This document shows, piece by piece, positions 59,039 to 62,137 of a DNA stretch of 62,137 bases. The stretch spans positions 1-62,137 of the IMG/VR virus record IMGVR_UViG_3300020721_000009; one strand, 5' to 3'. Numbering within the stretch: position 1 is the first letter of the stretch; every line of letters starts with the position of its first letter. This DNA comes from a virus. The notes below the pieces were generated by a model. The model was not told the DNA's origin, did no database searches, and saw only the letters and a program-made list of their open reading frames with translations. Made by a program: the position numbers and the translations under genes.

Positions 59039-60526
59039 ATGTCATATATCATTAATACATATAATGGAACACAACTAACAGTAATCGCGGATGGTACTGT
59101 TGATAATACTACAACTGAACTTACATTAATAGGAAAGAATTATTCAGGGTATGGAACTTTACAGAATGATAATTTTGTGTATTTGTTAGAAAATTTCGCA
59201 AACGTATCTGCACCAACTAAACCAGTTGCAGGACAATTATGGTTTGATAGCAGTGTAAATAAATTAAAATTATATGATAAAAATTTAAACTGGAGAACTA
59301 TTTCTGGGGCAGATACGTCAACTGGTGAACCATCTTATTTAACAGAAGGTGATTTTTGGTTTGATACTATAAATAAACAACTATATGTTTATTCATCAAC
59401 TGGATATAATTTAATAGGACCACCACAAACTAATTCTGGAAATACTAGTTTTGAAACATTAACTGTTACCGATACAAATAGTAATACACATGAAATAATT
59501 GCAGCATCCGTAAATGGAACTACTATTTTCACAGTAAGCACCGATGCAACATTTACGTTATTGCCTAATATAAGTGCTATTTCTGGATTTATAGATATTC
59601 ATCCAGGTATTACATTAGTTAATACAGCAGATCCGTTGAATCCTGGTTATACGACTCCAGGTGTTGTTGCTTCATATAAATTTTATGGAACATCATCCAA
59701 CACTGATACGATGAATATTAGTCTTAATGGTGGAGGTATAAAACCAGCAGTTCAGGCAACAGTTGCTGTTCCAACATCAAGTGATAAAACTTCTATAGTT
59801 TCAAGAGATAATTTGGGAGATATCTATGTTAATAATTTGCATGGCGACGTAATTGGAACAGCAACTAAAGCATTGACTATGCAAGTAAACAATGGAACTA
59901 CTTTAGTAAATGATATTCAAGCAACTACGTTTATTCCAGATACAACTGATAAAACTTCAATTGTTTCTAGAGATGCAGTTGGTGATATATATGCTAATAT
60001 TTTTAATGGAACAGCAACAAAAGCTAATACATTATTGGTATCTGGTTATTATTACGAAGCATCAATAAATACTATACTAAATGGAATAACTGGAAGTAAC
60101 ATTGCCGTTCGTGATAACGCTGGTGATATATATGCTAATATATTTCATGGAACAGCAACAACTGCACAATATGCGGATTTAGCAGAAAAATATTTAGCTG
60201 ATCAAGAATATGAATTTGGAACAGTTGTTATGGTCGGTGGTGACAAAGAAGTAATCGCTAGTATAATTGGTGCCAGAGCTATTGGTGTAGTGTCCGAAAA
60301 TCCTGCATTTATGATGAATACAGATTTAAAAAATGGTACATATATTGCATTAAAAGGGCGAGTTCCAGTTAAAGTAAATGGTATCGTTAAAAAAGGCGAT
60401 AGTTTGGTTCCTGATAATAATGGTGTGGCAAGAATACAATCAAATTCAAGCGAGCATGTATTTGCAATATCTCTAGAAAATAGTGATATTACTGATACTA
60501 AACTAATTGAAGCAGTAATTTTATAA
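59039..60526 (+). CDS. Fibre protein paralogous to the preceding gene (495 aa)
   Basis: The N-terminal 130 residues align with the 725-aa protein (LTLIGKNYSGYGTLQNDNFV, LLENFANVSAPTKP, GQLWFDSSVNKLKL), showing tandem duplication. The shaft has a repeated block (PTSSDKTSIVSRDNLGDIYV, DTTDKTSIVSRDAVGDIYAN, and AVRDNAGDIYAN). The C-terminus (YADLAEKYLADQEYEFGTVV, then GARAIGVVSENPAFMM and ALKGRVPVKV) is a fibre C-terminal domain seen in many tailed phages and loosely resembles trimerisation or chaperone domains. AAGGA lies 8 bases before the ATG. So the two paralogues share an attachment end but carry different tips. Confidence 0.75.
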   Translation: MSYIINTYNGTQLTVIADGTVDNTTTELTLIGKNYSGYGTLQNDNFVYLLENFANVSAPTKPVAGQLWFDSSVNKLKLYDKNLNWRTISGADTSTGEPSYLTEGDFWFDTINKQLYVYSSTGYNLIGPPQTNSGNTSFETLTVTDTNSNTHEIIAASVNGTTIFTVSTDATFTLLPNISAISGFIDIHPGITLVNTADPLNPGYTTPGVVASYKFYGTSSNTDTMNISLNGGGIKPAVQATVAVPTSSDKTSIVSRDNLGDIYVNNLHGDVIGTATKALTMQVNNGTTLVNDIQATTFIPDTTDKTSIVSRDAVGDIYANIFNGTATKANTLLVSGYYYEASINTILNGITGSNIAVRDNAGDIYANIFHGTATTAQYADLAEKYLADQEYEFGTVVMVGGDKEVIASIIGARAIGVVSENPAFMMNTDLKNGTYIALKGRVPVKVNGIVKKGDSLVPDNNGVARIQSNSSEHVFAISLENSDITDTKLIEAVIL

Positions 60527-60535
60527 GGAATAAGT

Positions 60536-62137
60536 ATGACAATAGGTGTTGGCAATTTAATTTTAGCGAGTGATTATACTGCGATAAAAGCAACAGTTGA
60601 TGCTATTTATAGCGCAGGATCTGGTCAAAGTGGATATGGGCAAACAATAACGTCAACAGTTAAAACATCTGGTAATATTATATCACAAGTAGAATGGAAT
60701 GCATTACGAAATGATATGATTGCGTGTAGACAGCATCAAACTGGTATTACTGTTGGCAGTTTATCCCCGACTGATCCAGGGTATATTGCTGGTGAAAATT
60801 TAATAATTCCCACTATTACTAATGTCATATCACAAACTATTACACAACAATATGCTGATTTTGCAAATACCATTACTACTGATAAGTTCTTAGTTAATAG
60901 TGGACAGCAATCAACTTATGGACTAAATTCTCAAGTTAGAACAACTGAATGGAATAACATTATTGCACATTCAGTAACTGTTACACAATCAATTGATAAT
61001 TTGCGATATTTTTTTAATTCTGGTGGCACTATAAATTTCACTGCTAGTAGAACTGGTGGATCTGGCACTACCAAAGATACTGATTGGTCAACTATGTTAA
61101 GTAATATGGGTACTATATCAATTAATCATAGTTCAACTGTCAGCAGCACAAGTATTGGAACTGGAACATCAATAGGGTTTTATAATTTAACAACTACCGA
61201 CCAGTTAATTTATCAACAGAGTGGAACTACTTTTACTGCAAATAAATATTACATTTATGCAAGAGTTGATAATGTAACAACACCAGCTAATATTATATTT
61301 ACAATAGATTTTGAAGATCTAGACACTTCTGGCGCAGACATAAACGTTACTGGAACATTGACTAGCGTAGTGACACAAACTGTTGCAACTGGGGCAAATG
61401 TTGCGGTTTCACAATTAACTGCGAGTGCATCTAGTTTAACTGGTGGTGTATTAGTTCCATCATACTCAATATCTGCTAGTACAACAACTGTTACACAGGG
61501 CAATTCTGTAACATTAAATGTACATGCATCGCAACTACCAGATGGCTCATCTTTAACATATTCAATAGCTGGTGGGATTGTTGATGTTGATTTTACTCCT
61601 AATACATTAACTGGTGGCCCATTTGTACTCGATAGTAGTGGAAATTATTCATTTACATTAACAATGTCTACCTATCTTACTAATCAAGATTTAAAAACAT
61701 TTACTGTTAACTTATTAGATAATGGTGTTATAGTAGCATCAACAGCTGCTGTTAGCATACCACCTAAAGGAACCTTGCTATATACAGTAGCAGGACCATA
61801 TAGTTGGATTGCTCCAGTAGGTGCTACATCAGTATCGATTGTTGCAATTGGTGGTGGAGGTGGCGCAAATGAAGGTAGAGCTTACGGTTCCAGTTGGGGG
61901 CAAGAAGGTCATGGTGGATGCGCAAATAATGTGATAACTGAAGGGGCGGCTGGTGCCGATGGACAAATTATAACCCAAACTGTAAGTATTACTTCCGGTA
62001 ACACATATTTCTTAACTGTAGGTGCTGGTGGAATTGGCGGTCATAGACCAGAACCATTTTTCTTTGCCTATGCACCGCCCCCAGGAAATGGAGGTGCGCC
62101 TGGATCGGCTGGTGGAAATTCTTCCTTTGATACGGTA
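60536..62137 (+). CDS. Partial fibre/adhesin with glycine-rich tip (at least 534 aa)
   Basis: The ATG at 60536 follows AAGGA, and the frame stays open to the right edge, so the C-terminus is missing. The N-terminal part (VGNLILASDYTAIKATVDAI, then GQSGYGQTITSTV and QVEWNALRNDMIA) is duplicated within the protein around FLVNSGQQSTYGLNSQVRTT and EWNNIIAH. Two Ig-like beta stretches follow. The visible end is glycine-rich (VSIVAIGGGGGANEG, then TVGAGGIGGH and GNGGAPGSAGGN), typical of polyglycine adhesin tips. Likely host recognition. Confidence 0.75.
   Translation, partial: MTIGVGNLILASDYTAIKATVDAIYSAGSGQSGYGQTITSTVKTSGNIISQVEWNALRNDMIACRQHQTGITVGSLSPTDPGYIAGENLIIPTITNVISQTITQQYADFANTITTDKFLVNSGQQSTYGLNSQVRTTEWNNIIAHSVTVTQSIDNLRYFFNSGGTINFTASRTGGSGTTKDTDWSTMLSNMGTISINHSSTVSSTSIGTGTSIGFYNLTTTDQLIYQQSGTTFTANKYYIYARVDNVTTPANIIFTIDFEDLDTSGADINVTGTLTSVVTQTVATGANVAVSQLTASASSLTGGVLVPSYSISASTTTVTQGNSVTLNVHASQLPDGSSLTYSIAGGIVDVDFTPNTLTGGPFVLDSSGNYSFTLTMSTYLTNQDLKTFTVNLLDNGVIVASTAAVSIPPKGTLLYTVAGPYSWIAPVGATSVSIVAIGGGGGANEGRAYGSSWGQEGHGGCANNVITEGAAGADGQIITQTVSITSGNTYFLTVGAGGIGGHRPEPFFFAYAPPPGNGGAPGSAGGNSSFDTV

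Overview
The window is part of the genome of a T4-type contractile-tailed phage (class Caudoviricetes, myovirus morphology). It is AT-rich, roughly one-third GC by eye. Recognisable T4-family homologues include the portal (gp20), prohead protease (gp21), scaffold (gp22), major capsid protein (gp23), late sigma factor (gp55), the recombination nuclease pair (gp46/gp47) and baseplate proteins (gp26, gp48/54, gp53, gp5, gp25, gp6, and a gp7-like giant). The general style, with very long modular structural proteins, resembles T4-like phages of marine or freshwater bacteria (cyanophages, pelagiphages, methylotroph phages). The host cannot be fixed from sequence alone. Two perfect sigma70-type promoters and AGGA-type ribosome binding sites point to an ordinary Gram-negative-like host. 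I saw no tRNA genes or CRISPR array.

Layout. Bases 1-13022, minus strand: a fibre or appendage module of three giant proteins (1313, 953 and 1389 aa) plus smaller virion proteins. Bases 13064-23756, minus strand: the head module (portal, two core proteins, protease, scaffold, capsid) preceded by a tape-measure gene. It is invaded by an intein in the portal, a GIY-YIG homing endonuclease between gp21 and gp22, and an HNH homing endonuclease after gp23. Bases 23812-24860, plus strand: gp26-like hub protein and a small partner. Bases 24861-31341, minus strand: a nucleic-acid module running gp55, gp47, gp46, GIY-YIG endonuclease, unknown gene, PD-(D/E)XK-like nuclease, then a gene-free, hairpin-rich stretch of about 530 bases, then a small hydrophobic protein. 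Bases 31467-62137, plus strand: the baseplate operon, the 4859-residue giant, and a run of fibre proteins, the last cut by the window end.

How it works together. A perfect sigma70 promoter drives gp55. gp55 should then direct RNA polymerase to T4-type late promoters (TATAAATA and one-base variants), of which I place eleven in front of the structural genes on both strands. Three of these lie only 4-5 bases before an ATG, which predicts leaderless late mRNAs. Three carry the upstream gene's stop codon inside the promoter core. gp46/gp47 would do recombination-dependent replication and repair.

The most unusual items are: the hairpin-rich minus-strand region 25634-26092, which looks like a large structured RNA and which I could not match to a known class; the portal intein with a non-canonical penultimate residue; the leaderless and overlapping late-promoter architecture; and a roughly 50-residue protein module copied nine times across four structural proteins, including inside a beta-propeller of the giant.
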